Assembly (NCBI GenBank): GCA_964538615.1
Contig: CAZIGK010000001.1
Coordinates: forward strand, 115,882 to 179,881
Length of the DNA stretch: 64,000 bases
DNA from: CAZIGK01 sp964538615
GTDB taxonomy: Bacteria; Pseudomonadota; Alphaproteobacteria; Rickettsiales; RI-342
Reading direction: 5' to 3'
A program made the translations under genes and the position numbers. The notes under the pieces were generated by a model. It ran no database searches. It was not told the DNA's origin and worked only from the letters and a program-made list of their open reading frames with translations. Shown in pieces: positions 1 through 9,541 of this stretch (position 1 is its first letter; each line of letters starts with the position of its first letter).

Positions 1-1
1 G

Positions 2-1258
2 GCTTTTTTGCTAACCGCCACTGTGTGGTTTGTCATGCCGGTGTTTGCATCCTTTCCTTTTTTATTTTCGCACCTGAATATGGACTGGTCGGATGCGTAT
101 TTTGAATCCGTTTCCGCACTGACCACCACCGGAGCCACGGTGCTGACCGGGCTGGATGGCTTGCCCCCGGGCATGCTGCTGTGGCGTTCACTGCTGCATT
201 TTATTGGGGGGATGGGCATTATTGTTCTGGCGGTGGCGGTATTGCCGATTCTGGGTGTTGGGGGGATGCAGCTTTTCCGTACGGAATCTTCCGATAAATC
301 GGATAAAATTTTGCCGAGAGCACGGCAAATATCCTCTGTGATTGCGTTGACCTACATCTGGTTGAATATTTTATGCGCTATTAGCTACTGGATGGCGGGT
401 ATGAGTGGGTTTGATGCGATCAACCACGCGATGTCTACCATGGCGACGGGTGGGTTTTCCACGCATGATGCCTCTATTGGGTACTTCAAAAGTCCGACAT
501 TAGAATGGATTACCGCCTTCTACATGGTGTTGGCGGGCGTGCCATTGCTGATGCTGTATCAAGTGTACACACAACTGGCGCGTGGTACAGCACTAAGCTT
601 CTGGAAAGACAAGCAATTGCAGTGGTATTTGGGCATTACGCTTTTGTGTACCATGCTGCTATTTGTATGGCAGTGGGGCGGGCAGATTCATGAGAATGCA
701 TGGACAGCTTTGCGGCATGCGTTTTTTCACACTGCCTCCGTATTGAGCAGCACGGGGTTTGCTGCGCATGATTATGCTACCTGGGGCAGTTTTAGTACCG
801 TGTTCTTTTTTCTGATTCTGACCATTGGTGGATGCACGGGATCCACGGCGGGGGGAATTAAAATTTTCCGTTTGCAGGTCTTATTTGAAACAGCAAAAAT
901 ACAGTTGAAACAGCTGATTGAACCGCATGGTGTATTGCGCGCCCGTTATAATGGACGACCGATTGACCCCAAAGTGATGACCGCTGTCACCAGTTTTATT
1001 GTCTTGTGGGGCGTAAGTTTTATGGTGCTGGCGGCCGCCGTTTCTATCTATGGGTTAGATTTTGAAACAGCGATGAGTGCCGTAGCCGCCTGTATGGCCA
1101 ATGTTGGCCCTGGTATTGGAAAAATTATTGGCCCAGCGGGGAACTTTAGCACCCTACCTTCTGAATCATTGGTGATTTTGTCCTTTGCCATGTTGCTGGG
1201 GCGTTTGGAGTTGTTTACGGTATTGGTGATATTTGCCCCAAGCTTCTGGAGAGATTAA
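2..1258 (+). CDS. trkH: TrkH-family potassium uptake protein, 5' truncated by window edge
   Basis: Channel subunit of the Trk K+ uptake system in the inner membrane. The reading frame is open at the window edge, so the start and the first transmembrane helices are missing; 418 codons are visible against roughly 480 for the family. All four pore-loop repeats are recognisable by their filter glycines: TTTGA, ATGGFS, SSTGFA and ANVGPG, in order. Many hydrophobic helices surround them. The stop codon overlaps the start of the next gene (TAATG), suggesting translational coupling with the YggT and DUF167 genes. The regulatory partner TrkA is not in view. Family assignment is firm; Trk versus Ktr subtype is less certain. 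Confidence 0.93.
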   Translation, partial: AFLLTATVWFVMPVFASFPFLFSHLNMDWSDAYFESVSALTTTGATVLTGLDGLPPGMLLWRSLLHFIGGMGIIVLAVAVLPILGVGGMQLFRTESSDKSDKILPRARQISSVIALTYIWLNILCAISYWMAGMSGFDAINHAMSTMATGGFSTHDASIGYFKSPTLEWITAFYMVLAGVPLLMLYQVYTQLARGTALSFWKDKQLQWYLGITLLCTMLLFVWQWGGQIHENAWTALRHAFFHTASVLSSTGFAAHDYATWGSFSTVFFFLILTIGGCTGSTAGGIKIFRLQVLFETAKIQLKQLIEPHGVLRARYNGRPIDPKVMTAVTSFIVLWGVSFMVLAAAVSIYGLDFETAMSAVAACMANVGPGIGKIIGPAGNFSTLPSESLVILSFAMLLGRLELFTVLVIFAPSFWRD

Positions 1259-1539
1259 TGGTAAATCCGTTGGTATATTTGGTGAATCTTCTACTTTCGA
1301 TGGTGAATTTTATTGTGGTCGCCTCGGTGATTATGCATTTTTTGGTCGTGTTTAAGGTCATCAACCTGCATAACCCGATGATTTATAAACTCCACGATTT
1401 GTTATTTCGTCTGACAGAACCGCTATTTTCCCGCGTGCGGCGATATGTGCCACCGTTGAACGGAGTGGATTTATCCCCGCTGGTGGTGTTGGTCGGGATT
1501 CAGTTTTTGCAATATACGCTGGCATATGTCTTTGCCTGA
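1258..1539 (+). CDS. YggT family integral membrane protein
   Basis: A 93-residue protein with two hydrophobic segments (about residues 3-30 and 70-92) separated by a basic stretch with a FRLTEP-type motif, the signature of single-copy YggT proteins. In other bacteria this family is found near cell-division or osmotic-stress genes, and its biochemical role is unsettled. Its ATG overlaps the trkH stop by one base, and its 3' end overlaps the DUF167 gene by 14 bases. The pairing YggT then DUF167 is a widely conserved order, which supports both calls. Confidence 0.85.
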   Translation: MVNPLVYLVNLLLSMVNFIVVASVIMHFLVVFKVINLHNPMIYKLHDLLFRLTEPLFSRVRRYVPPLNGVDLSPLVVLVGIQFLQYTLAYVFA

Positions 1540-1819
1540 GGCGTTAGCCGATTATGGTGAAAAGCTGACAGAAGGGGGGAGATTCCGCTTTTACGTGCGT
1601 GTGACCCCCAATGCCAGACGCGATGCAATAGAAGGATGGAAAGCACTGGCGGATGGCACTGTCGCACTGCATGTGCGGTTAAACGCGCAGCCTGAAGATG
1701 GCAAGGCAAATAAGGCTCTGCTGGCCTTTCTGGCCAAAGAGTGGGGGGTCAGCAAAAGTGCCCTGACACTGCAAAAAGGTGAGAGCAGCCGGTTGAAGCG
1801 GTTGGTTATTGATCTGTGA
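1526..1819 (+). CDS. DUF167 (YggU) family protein
   Basis: A 97-residue soluble protein. The central part, with VRVTPNARRDAI followed by LNAQPEDGKANKALLAFLA and a C-terminal GESSRLKRL, matches the YggU/DUF167 consensus almost throughout. The molecular function of the family is unknown. It starts inside the end of the yggT gene, consistent with a coupled trkH-yggT-yggU unit. No terminator is obvious downstream. Confidence 0.88.
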   Translation: MSLPEALADYGEKLTEGGRFRFYVRVTPNARRDAIEGWKALADGTVALHVRLNAQPEDGKANKALLAFLAKEWGVSKSALTLQKGESSRLKRLVIDL

Positions 1820-1948
1820 TGGTGTCATGAACTTGTCATCAGCCTAATGTTAGCCCATGACATCTTCAGTCATGTTGCCGTGATGCTGGAGCATGATGGC
1901 TAGGATTCTGCGACACAAACTTTCCAATTTGATGGCAAGCATGCGGGA

Positions 1949-2236
1949 ATGGATGCACCTCCGATTCGTTTTGCCACCGAAGCAGAAGCACGCTTGCATA
2001 AGCAGTCCGCAGATTTGAGTGCCTTGCTGCTATTGGAACAGGGGAACGATGGTCGTTGGGCATGGCATTGGCCCGCCAACGAAACGCTGGAAGGACAGCA
2101 AGCTCTTGGCTTATTCAAAGAGATTTTATGCGATGTCTTTCAACGCCATGGCTTGAATGTACACAGTAACAGTGACAAGACCATTGCCGACACATGCGCG
2201 GCTTCCAGCCCTGCGCTAGGGCGTGGAGCCGCATAG
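1949..2236 (+). CDS. Hypothetical protein, 95 aa
   Basis: An open frame of 95 codons between the DUF167 gene and argG, convergent with argG and ending 15 bases before it. An in-frame TAG at 1901 and no earlier start make the ATG at 1949 the only good choice, but no strong Shine-Dalgarno precedes it. The product is acidic-neutral, without a signal peptide or membrane helix; residues 28-60 look like one strand followed by a helix. I recognise no family. The gap would otherwise be over 400 bases, and coding on this strand is plausible but not proven. Confidence 0.5.
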   Translation: MDAPPIRFATEAEARLHKQSADLSALLLLEQGNDGRWAWHWPANETLEGQQALGLFKEILCDVFQRHGLNVHSNSDKTIADTCAASSPALGRGAA

Positions 2237-2251
2237 ACCGGAAAAGCAGGC

Positions 2252-3490
2252 TTATTTCACGTCTTCGGACTTCACGTGATCCTGCTGGATTTTGCGCATG
2301 CGTAGGCGCAAGGCATTGAGTTTGATGAAGCCTTCCGCATCTTTTTGGTCATAGACCATATCTTCCTCGAAGGTGGCATGAGCTTTGCTGTACAGGCTTT
2401 GCAGAGAGCGGCGACCAACAACGGAGACGTTACCTTTGTATAGCATCAGGCGCACTTCTCCATTTACCTGACGCTGGCTGGCATCAATGGCGGCTTGCAG
2501 CATCAGACGCTCCGGTGACCACCAGTAACCATTGTAGATCAATTCCGCGTAGCGGGGCATCAGTTCATCTTTCAGATGGGCGGCGCCACGATCCAGCGTG
2601 ATGCTTTCAATACCACGGTGAGCGGCCAGCAAAATAGTGCCGCCGGGAGTTTCATAAACCCCACGGGACTTAATGCCGACATAGCGATTTTCGACCAGAT
2701 CCAACCGTCCGACACCATGTTTTCCCCCCAGTTCATTCAGGCGGGTAAGCAAGGCCGCGGGACTTAAAGCTTCACCGTTCACCTCGATTGGGTCACCATG
2801 CTCGAAAGTGATGGTGATGTATTCCGGCTCGTTGGGGGCATCTTTGGGATCAACGGTACGCAGGAACATATCGGCTTCCGGCTCCGTCCATGGGTCTTCC
2901 AGCACTTCACCTTCGTAAGAGATATGCAACAGGTTGGCATCCATGGAATAAGGGGGGGTGCCGCGTTTACTTTTAGGTACGGGGATTTGGTGTTTTTCTG
3001 CATAATCAATGAGTTTGGTGCGAGAGTTCAGATCCCACTCCCGCCATGGAGCGATCACTTTAATATCTGGTTTCAGGCTGTAATACCCAAGTTCAAAGCG
3101 TACCTGATCATTCCCTTTGCCTGTTGCACCATGGGCGACTGCATCGGCTCCGGTCGCCATGGCAATTTCAATTTGCCGCTTGGCGATAAGGGGACGGGCG
3201 ATAGACGTGCCCAGCAGATAACAGCCTTCATAAACCGTATTCGCACGGAACATGGGAAATACATAATCACGGACAAATTCTTCCCGTAGGTCTTCGACAT
3301 AAATATCTTTCACACCGAACATTTCCGCTTTACGGCGGGCTTCATCCAGTTCATCCCCCTGCCCTAAATCTGCGGTGAAGGTGACGACCTCGCATTGGTA
3401 GGTTTCCTTCAGCCATTTCAGGATGACCGAGGTATCCAGTCCGCCAGAATAGGCGAGAACAACTTTTTTCACTGTGCCGGATGGTTTCAT
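2252..3490 (-). CDS. argG: Argininosuccinate synthase
   Basis: Joins citrulline and aspartate using ATP to make argininosuccinate, the penultimate step of arginine biosynthesis, in the cytosol. The 412-residue length is normal. The N-terminal PP-loop AYSGGLDTS (residues 13-21) binds ATP; downstream blocks include [25 protein letters not shown] and [11 protein letters not shown], all hallmark ArgG segments. It is a single gene here without other arg genes. It diverges from the acyl-CoA dehydrogenase, with about 90 bases between them. Its presence argues against the extreme nutritional dependence seen in Rickettsia. Confidence 0.97.
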   Translation of the reverse strand: MKPSGTVKKVVLAYSGGLDTSVILKWLKETYQCEVVTFTADLGQGDELDEARRKAEMFGVKDIYVEDLREEFVRDYVFPMFRANTVYEGCYLLGTSIARPLIAKRQIEIAMATGADAVAHGATGKGNDQVRFELGYYSLKPDIKVIAPWREWDLNSRTKLIDYAEKHQIPVPKSKRGTPPYSMDANLLHISYEGEVLEDPWTEPEADMFLRTVDPKDAPNEPEYITITFEHGDPIEVNGEALSPAALLTRLNELGGKHGVGRLDLVENRYVGIKSRGVYETPGGTILLAAHRGIESITLDRGAAHLKDELMPRYAELIYNGYWWSPERLMLQAAIDASQRQVNGEVRLMLYKGNVSVVGRRSLQSLYSKAHATFEEDMVYDQKDAEGFIKLNALRLRMRKIQQDHVKSEDVK

Positions 3491-3601
3491 GACGAGCGGC
3501 CCTTTGGGTTGGAATGGAGGAAGAAGGGTGAGACGTTTTCTCTATCGCAAAGCACCGTCTCGCAAAAGGTTTTTTAACAGGTGGCAGGCAAAATATTTAG
3601 C

Positions 3602-5305
3602 ATGACTCAGAACCATGACACCCTACCTTTGCCGTGGATACAGGACATGCTGGTGACAGCCGGTCTGGAGGAGGTGCTGCAACTACCGGAGCATCGTGAT
3701 ATTACCACGGATCTGCTGGATGCGATTTTGGATGAGGCCGAGAAGTTTGCGGGGAATATTCTTCTTCCGTTGCAAATGATCGGAGACAGGCAGGGCGCTG
3801 CCTTACAAGGGGTAACGGTGACCATGCCCGATGGCTTTGTTGACGCGTACAGGGATTTTATTTCCTCCGGCTGGAACACCCTGACCGCCCCCAAAACCTA
3901 TGGTGGACAGCATTTACCCTGGATGATTGCCAGTGCGGTCAATGAATTGTTTCATGGAGCCAACAGCGCTTTTGCTTTATGCCCTTTGCTGACGCAGGCG
4001 GGTATTGAGTTATTGCATGCCCATGGTAGCGAGACACTGCGGCACTATTACCTGCCGAAGCTGGTGCAGGGTGACTGGACAGCGACCATGTGTCTGACCG
4101 AGCCACAGGCGGGATCGAACGTGGGGGCGGTCAGTGCGACGGCAGAACCGGATGAAGCGGATGAAGCGGATGCATACCACATCAGCGGGCAAAAAATATT
4201 CATCAGTTACGGGGAACACAACCTGACTGAGAATATTGTGCATTTTGTACTGGCACGTCTGCCAGGCGCCCCGAAAGGAACGGCGGGTTTATCCTTATTT
4301 CTGGTGCCTAAAAGACTGCCGGACGGCCAGCATAACCGTGTGGCTTGCCTGTCTTTGGAACATAAAATGGGTCTGCATGCCAGCCCTACCTGTGTCATGC
4401 AGTTTGATCGCGCAGAGGGCTGGCTGGTGGGAGATGCGCATGGCGGCATCAAGGCGATGTTTACCATGATGAATAACGCCCGTCTGGGGGTGGGCATTCA
4501 GGCGTTGGGCATCGCCGGACGCGCCTGTCACATGGCACAGGCTTTCGCACAGGAGCGGATACAGGGTGACAAATCCCGCCCCAAAGCGACCATCAACCAA
4601 TATGGCGATGTGCAGGTGATGTTACAAACCCTGCAAGCCCATATGCAGAGCTTGCGAGGCTTGTGTTATTACACCGCCGCATGGCTGGACAAAGCACATC
4701 ACGCAAAGGAGCATCAGCAACGGTTGGATTTTCTGATTCCCATTGCCAAGGCGCACACAACGGATGTGGCGTTTGAGATGACCTCCCTCGCGATGCAAGT
4801 GTATGGCGGCATGGGGTATGTGGAAGAAAGCGGTATAGCGCAACTGATGCGTGATGTGCGGGTAACCATGTTGTATGAGGGCACCAACGGGATTCAGGCG
4901 ATGGATTTATTGACCCGCAAGCTGGTGCGGGATGAGGGGACTGTCGCCTGGGAGTTGTGTGAAGAGATACGTCACTTTGCTAAAAACATTCAGGGTTTAC
5001 GTAACCCACAAAAAGCTATGTTACGCAACCAGTTATTGCAGGCAGCTCATGGAATGGAAGAGCTTTCGGAATGCATGCTCTCCGCCATGGCCGCCAAGAA
5101 TGACAAGGCAGACCGCTGTGCAAGGGATTACACCCGTTGCTGGGGGTACAGCCTGCAAGCATGGCTTCTGGCGAAATGGGCCTTGGCCAACCCGGATAAC
5201 CAGAAGCTAAAGTTGGCCTGTTTTTTTGCCAGCCGTATTTTGCCTGCTGCAGAAGGGCTGAGAATAGGGATGATGCTGGAGTTACAGTCGGATAGCAGCA
5301 AGTAG
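3602..5305 (+). CDS. Acyl-CoA dehydrogenase, long (C-terminally extended) type
   Basis: FAD flavoenzyme introducing the alpha-beta double bond into an acyl-CoA. About 567 residues, longer than the 380-residue classical form, with the extra C-terminal helical domain of the FadE5/DmdC-like class. Visible motifs are CLTEPQAGSN (FAD and substrate binding), YGGMGYVEE near residue 400 and LYEGTNGIQ, which carries the glutamate used as catalytic base in this subclass. An in-frame GTG at 3581 could add seven residues; I chose the ATG at 3602 because it fits the family N-terminus better. No electron-transfer flavoprotein or thiolase genes lie nearby, so the substrate cannot be inferred. Confidence 0.9.
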   Translation: MTQNHDTLPLPWIQDMLVTAGLEEVLQLPEHRDITTDLLDAILDEAEKFAGNILLPLQMIGDRQGAALQGVTVTMPDGFVDAYRDFISSGWNTLTAPKTYGGQHLPWMIASAVNELFHGANSAFALCPLLTQAGIELLHAHGSETLRHYYLPKLVQGDWTATMCLTEPQAGSNVGAVSATAEPDEADEADAYHISGQKIFISYGEHNLTENIVHFVLARLPGAPKGTAGLSLFLVPKRLPDGQHNRVACLSLEHKMGLHASPTCVMQFDRAEGWLVGDAHGGIKAMFTMMNNARLGVGIQALGIAGRACHMAQAFAQERIQGDKSRPKATINQYGDVQVMLQTLQAHMQSLRGLCYYTAAWLDKAHHAKEHQQRLDFLIPIAKAHTTDVAFEMTSLAMQVYGGMGYVEESGIAQLMRDVRVTMLYEGTNGIQAMDLLTRKLVRDEGTVAWELCEEIRHFAKNIQGLRNPQKAMLRNQLLQAAHGMEELSECMLSAMAAKNDKADRCARDYTRCWGYSLQAWLLAKWALANPDNQKLKLACFFASRILPAAEGLRIGMMLELQSDSSK

Positions 5306-5316
5306 ATGCCGGGGGA

Positions 5317-5820
5317 CTATTCCAGCGACCATGCATCTGCTTCCTGCTGTTTACGAAGCTCAATGGCAGCGAGATCCGCACAGGTTTTGCGCAAGGGCAT
5401 ATCTTTCATGCGCAGCAGAAAAGGCTGCAATTGCATTTCCAGATGGTAGAGGCTGTCTATCATGACGCCACCTTTGGTTTCAATATCACGCTTTTGCGTG
5501 ATATCCGGCGTGACAAGTGTCCATGGCATATGCGGTGAGGCTTGCATGGCTCTGGCTGCCAACGCGACATTGGGTGCCCCTTTTTCGACCCCCATTACAA
5601 CGCCTGCCAGACAGGGAAACGCCTCCAGGTTTTCATCATAATACACCATGTCTTCCCAATCGGTAATAGTATCGGCGACATCGGATATTTCTTCTAACCA
5701 GTAAATGTGATAGCCGTGGTTTTGCAGCAGTTTTGCCAACTCTTCTGCCCATTCCGCACCCATGGGGCATAGAAGAATCGTTTGCCCTTGTTGAGGGACG
5801 TTTTGTTGACGTTTTCCCAT
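5317..5820 (-). CDS. Hypothetical protein with receiver-like alternating strand/helix pattern
   Basis: A 167-residue cytosolic protein without signal peptide or membrane segments. The N-terminal half alternates hydrophobic strands and helices (TILLCPMG near residue 15, GYHIYWLEE near 35, LAGVVMG near 72, PWTLVTP near 100), resembling a response-regulator receiver fold, but the conserved Asp-Asp and Lys residues are not convincingly in place. A charged helical tail follows. It is convergent with the acyl-CoA dehydrogenase (11-base gap). The ATG is preceded by an AGGG. Function unknown; the fold suggestion is a guess from pattern only. Confidence 0.6.
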   Translation of the reverse strand: MGKRQQNVPQQGQTILLCPMGAEWAEELAKLLQNHGYHIYWLEEISDVADTITDWEDMVYYDENLEAFPCLAGVVMGVEKGAPNVALAARAMQASPHMPWTLVTPDITQKRDIETKGGVMIDSLYHLEMQLQPFLLRMKDMPLRKTCADLAAIELRKQQEADAWSLE

Positions 5821-5943
5821 ATGATGTAACCCTGTTTAACCATGTTGCAGGAAGGCTAACAGAAGGCAAACAGCCTGTCAGTTGCTACTTGCAAATAAAC
5901 AGTGTTTAATTTATGATCCGGTAGAGTGTAAGCAGGAGTCACT

Positions 5944-7266
5944 ATGTCTAACCTGATGTTTCAGCGGCGTTATGCGCCCTTATTCGCCACCCAGTTTTTG
6001 GGAGCATTGAATGATAATTTGTTCAAGAACGCGTATGTGGTGCTTATCACCTATTATCTGGCCGAACAAGCCGGACTGAATGCGGGTATGATGGTCACGC
6101 TGGCGGCCGGGATGTTTATTTTGCCGTTCTTTCTCTTCTCTGCCACGGCAGGGCAATATGCTGACAAGCTTGAAAAATCCCGACTAATTACCCGCATTAA
6201 GATGCTGGAAATTGTATTAATGGCCTTTGGGGGGCTTGGTTTTGCCATGGAATCCAGTGGTTTTTTGATGCTGGTTCTGTTTGGAATGGGAACACAGTCT
6301 GCTTTTTTTGGCCCATTGAAATATAGTATTCTGCCTGATCACTTGCAGGAGCATGAATTGATTGCCGGTAATGCGTGGATGAGTGCCGGAACCTTTCTGG
6401 CTATTTTGCTTGGAACGATTTTGGGCGGGTTGTTAATTTTACAGCCCGATGGGACAACGCTGGTTACCAGCATTAGCCTGTGCGTTGCTGTGCTGGGCTG
6501 GCTGAGCAGCCGCTGGATTCCCGTTGCGGCTCCTGCAGCGCCCAATTTACATGTCAACCGCCAGATACTCCGTGCTACATGGCATACATTGCAGGAGACG
6601 AAAACACGGGAAGATGTGTTTTTATCTATTTTGGGTATCAGTTGGTTCTGGTTTGTTGGCGCCACGTTTTTGGCGCAGTTTCCTACCTTTGCCAAGCATA
6701 TACTAAACAGTGATGAACAGGTGGTGACGTTGTTTTTGACGCTGTTTTCAGTCGGTATCGCCATGGGTTCCATGCTGTGCAACCGTATGCTGAAGGGAAA
6801 AACCAGTGGCTCTTTGGCACCGTGGGGAGCCTTGGGCATGGCACTGGGCATTGGCGGCCTGTATGTGTTTTCACCGGAGCCTGTGATGTATATACAAGCA
6901 CCGGAAATATTGGATTTACAGGGATTTTTGGCATCACCGGGGGCTTGGGGCATTGTGGGGAGCCTGTTATGCATCGCGATTTGCGGGGGTGTATATATTG
7001 TGCCGCTCTATGCCATTATGCAGGCGCGCACCGCCAAGAGCCACCGGGCGCGAGTGGTTGCCGGGAATAATATTATGAATGCGTTATTCATGGTGGCGTC
7101 TGCTCTTGTGACGCTGGGAATGTATGCGGCAGGCATGACCGTGACTGATGTGTTTGCTGTGCTAGGGCTGGTGAATGTGCCTGTGGCATGGTTGGTGCAC
7201 CGTATTGTGAAGGCGCAGCAGGCATTGCAGGCAGCGCAGCAGACGGAACTGGGAAATAAACCGTAA
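5944..7266 (+). CDS. lplT: MFS lysophospholipid transporter (LplT-like)
   Basis: A 440-residue major-facilitator protein with about twelve hydrophobic helices. The N-terminal block FLGALNDNLFKN and the ADKLEKSR loop between helices 2 and 3 are characteristic of LplT. In other bacteria LplT flips lysophosphatidylethanolamine to the cytosolic leaflet, where Aas re-acylates it. The next gene, 8 bases downstream, encodes exactly that Aas enzyme, which strongly supports the role. A good ribosome site (AGGAG, 5-base spacing) precedes the ATG. Confidence 0.9.
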   Translation: MSNLMFQRRYAPLFATQFLGALNDNLFKNAYVVLITYYLAEQAGLNAGMMVTLAAGMFILPFFLFSATAGQYADKLEKSRLITRIKMLEIVLMAFGGLGFAMESSGFLMLVLFGMGTQSAFFGPLKYSILPDHLQEHELIAGNAWMSAGTFLAILLGTILGGLLILQPDGTTLVTSISLCVAVLGWLSSRWIPVAAPAAPNLHVNRQILRATWHTLQETKTREDVFLSILGISWFWFVGATFLAQFPTFAKHILNSDEQVVTLFLTLFSVGIAMGSMLCNRMLKGKTSGSLAPWGALGMALGIGGLYVFSPEPVMYIQAPEILDLQGFLASPGAWGIVGSLLCIAICGGVYIVPLYAIMQARTAKSHRARVVAGNNIMNALFMVASALVTLGMYAAGMTVTDVFAVLGLVNVPVAWLVHRIVKAQQALQAAQQTELGNKP

Positions 7267-7274
7267 GGGAGGCC

Positions 7275-9425
7275 ATGATGATACGCCAGCTACTACGGAT
7301 GTTGCTGCGTTTATGTTACCGGGTGGAGGTGAGTGGCGAAGCACACTACCGGGCTGCAGGTGAACGAGTATTAATGGTATCGAATCATCTATCGTTTCTG
7401 GATGCCATATTACTGGCGTGCTTTTTGCCGGAAAAGCCGATGTTTGCCATTAACACCCATATTGCCAAACGCTGGTGGGTACGGCCTTTTTTATCGCTGG
7501 TGCATGCATTTCCCATAGACCCGACCAACCCGATGGCGACTAAAAAAATCATTGAAGAAATGCGCAAAGACCGCAAATGCGTGATTTTTCCGGAAGGGCG
7601 CATCACAGTGACGGGATCTTTGATGAAAATATACGAAGGGCCGGGACTGATTGCGGATAAGTCTGGTTCTGTGTTACTCCCTATCCGGCTGGAGGGAGCG
7701 CAATATAGCCCCTTCTCCCGACTGCGGGGAAAGGTGAGGCTGCGGTGGTTTCCCCGTATTACGCTGACCATTGAACCCCCTGTTGCCATTGACATACCAG
7801 AAGAAGTGAAAGGGCGCAGTCGGCGTGCGGCCATCAGTTTGCAGCTTTATGATATTATGAGTCATATGCTGTTTGATAGTTCCCCGCTTCAGGCGACTTT
7901 GTTTGAAGCACTGATGGACTCCATGGCGATACATGGTGGAAACCACCGTATCGCAGAGGATATTCAACGCAGCCCCCTCACCTATCGGCAACTGATTGCC
8001 CGTAGCCGGATATTGGGGGATAGGATAAAGCGGGAAGGACGTGACGGAGATCGGGTGGGTATTATGCTGCCCAATATGGTGAGTACACTGGTGTGCTTTT
8101 TTGCGGTGCAGGTGGCGGGCAGAGTCCCTGCCATGCTGAACTTCAGTACCGGCGCCGCCAACATTGCCAGTGCCATTCAAACCGCACAGATAGGGCGGGT
8201 GTATAGTTCCCGCCAGTTTGTGGAAAAAGGACGCCTGCAACCGTTGGTGACCGCTATGGAACAGGCGGGGGCTGAGGTCAGCTATCTGGAAGATATGGCA
8301 GCGACTATCCCTTTACGGGTCAAGCTATCCGGGCTTGTGTTAAGTTACTGCCCATGGCTGTTGCAACGCAGCCTGCCCAAACGCTGTGCAGAGGATACGG
8401 CTGTGGTGTTGTTTACCTCCGGTTCCGAAGGTGCCCCCAAGGGGGTTGCACTGAGCCATCGCAACCTATTGGCCAACCGATATCAGATGGCGGCTCGCAT
8501 TGATTTTAACGCAACGGATCGGGTGTTTAATGCCTTACCTGTGTTTCATAGTTTTGGCTTGACGGGAGGAACGTTATTGCCGGTTCTTTCCGGAGCGAGC
8601 GTGTTCTTTTACCCTTCCCCGCTACATTACCGGATTGTGCCTGAGCTGGCCTATGACACCAATGCGACCATTCTGTTTGGAACAGATACGTTTTTGTCTG
8701 GGTATGCGCGGTTTGCTCATCCATATGATTTTTATAATGTGCGGTATATTTTTGCCGGGGCAGAAAAACTGAAAGAGGAAACGCGCCGCATCTATAGTGA
8801 AAAATATGGTGTGCGGATTCTGGAAGGATATGGGGCAACCGAGACATCACCCGTGATTGCCTGTAACACACCGATGCATCATAAAGCGGGAACAGTGGGG
8901 CGGATTCTGCCGGGCATTGAGACGCAACTGGAAGAGGTGCCGGGTATTGCAGAAGGCGGTAAGCTGAAAGTGCGGGGCCCCAACGTGATGCAGGGGTATT
9001 TACTGGCCTCGGCACCGGGGGTTTTGCAGCCGGTAGAGGATGGCTGGTACGACACTGGGGACATTGTGACGCTGGATGCGCAGGGATTTGTGACGATAGC
9101 CGGCCGTGCCAAACGTTTTGCGAAAATTGGCGGAGAAATGGTCTCTCTAACGGCAGTGGAAAAGCTGGCACAGGCCGTATGGCCGGGCTTTACGCATGCG
9201 GTGATTGCCGTGCCGGATGCCAAAAAAGGGGAACAACTGGTGCTATTCAGTGATAACCCGAAGGCAAACAGGGCTGAATTACAGCAGTATGGCAAAGAGA
9301 AAGGGGTATCGGAATTATCCATTCCACGTCAGATTGAGGTGGTATCCGCCATTCCGGTATTGGGTACGGGCAAGGTGGATCTGGTCAGCTTGAAAGAGCA
9401 ATATGTACAAAAGCTCTCTGGCTGA
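7275..9425 (+). CDS. aas: Bifunctional 2-acylglycerophosphoethanolamine acyltransferase / acyl-ACP synthetase
   Basis: Restores diacyl phospholipid from lysophospholipid at the inner membrane. Two domains are visible. The N-terminal PlsC-type acyltransferase carries NHLSFLD (H38, D43) and FPEGR (105-109). The C-terminal AMP-binding synthetase carries the P-loop TSGSEGAPKG (381-390), then GYGATETSP and a YDTGD block. Length 716 matches E. coli Aas (719). Two consecutive ATGs (7275, 7278) follow GGGAGG; the second has better spacing. It forms an operon with the lplT-like gene, 8 bases upstream, and nothing else follows on this strand until 15.5 kb. Confidence 0.94.
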   Translation: MMIRQLLRMLLRLCYRVEVSGEAHYRAAGERVLMVSNHLSFLDAILLACFLPEKPMFAINTHIAKRWWVRPFLSLVHAFPIDPTNPMATKKIIEEMRKDRKCVIFPEGRITVTGSLMKIYEGPGLIADKSGSVLLPIRLEGAQYSPFSRLRGKVRLRWFPRITLTIEPPVAIDIPEEVKGRSRRAAISLQLYDIMSHMLFDSSPLQATLFEALMDSMAIHGGNHRIAEDIQRSPLTYRQLIARSRILGDRIKREGRDGDRVGIMLPNMVSTLVCFFAVQVAGRVPAMLNFSTGAANIASAIQTAQIGRVYSSRQFVEKGRLQPLVTAMEQAGAEVSYLEDMAATIPLRVKLSGLVLSYCPWLLQRSLPKRCAEDTAVVLFTSGSEGAPKGVALSHRNLLANRYQMAARIDFNATDRVFNALPVFHSFGLTGGTLLPVLSGASVFFYPSPLHYRIVPELAYDTNATILFGTDTFLSGYARFAHPYDFYNVRYIFAGAEKLKEETRRIYSEKYGVRILEGYGATETSPVIACNTPMHHKAGTVGRILPGIETQLEEVPGIAEGGKLKVRGPNVMQGYLLASAPGVLQPVEDGWYDTGDIVTLDAQGFVTIAGRAKRFAKIGGEMVSLTAVEKLAQAVWPGFTHAVIAVPDAKKGEQLVLFSDNPKANRAELQQYGKEKGVSELSIPRQIEVVSAIPVLGTGKVDLVSLKEQYVQKLSG

Positions 9426-9441
9426 GGCATGCGCGGGTGTT

Positions 9442-9533
9442 GTCACGAGAGGGATAGCGTGCTGAAAATGGCTATTTTCGAAAACCGGAGGCGTACAAAA
9501 CCTCTACATGCAGTTCATTACATATCTCGTGAC
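9442..9533. repeat. Nine-base inverted repeat between aas and flagellin genes
   Basis: GTCACGAGA at 9442-9450 is matched by its exact complement TCTCGTGAC at 9525-9533, in the 116-base gap between two convergent genes. A 74-base loop makes a simple intrinsic terminator unlikely. It may fold as the base of a longer structure in the converging 3' ends, or be chance. Confidence 0.3.
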
Positions 9534-9541
9534 GTCTCTCT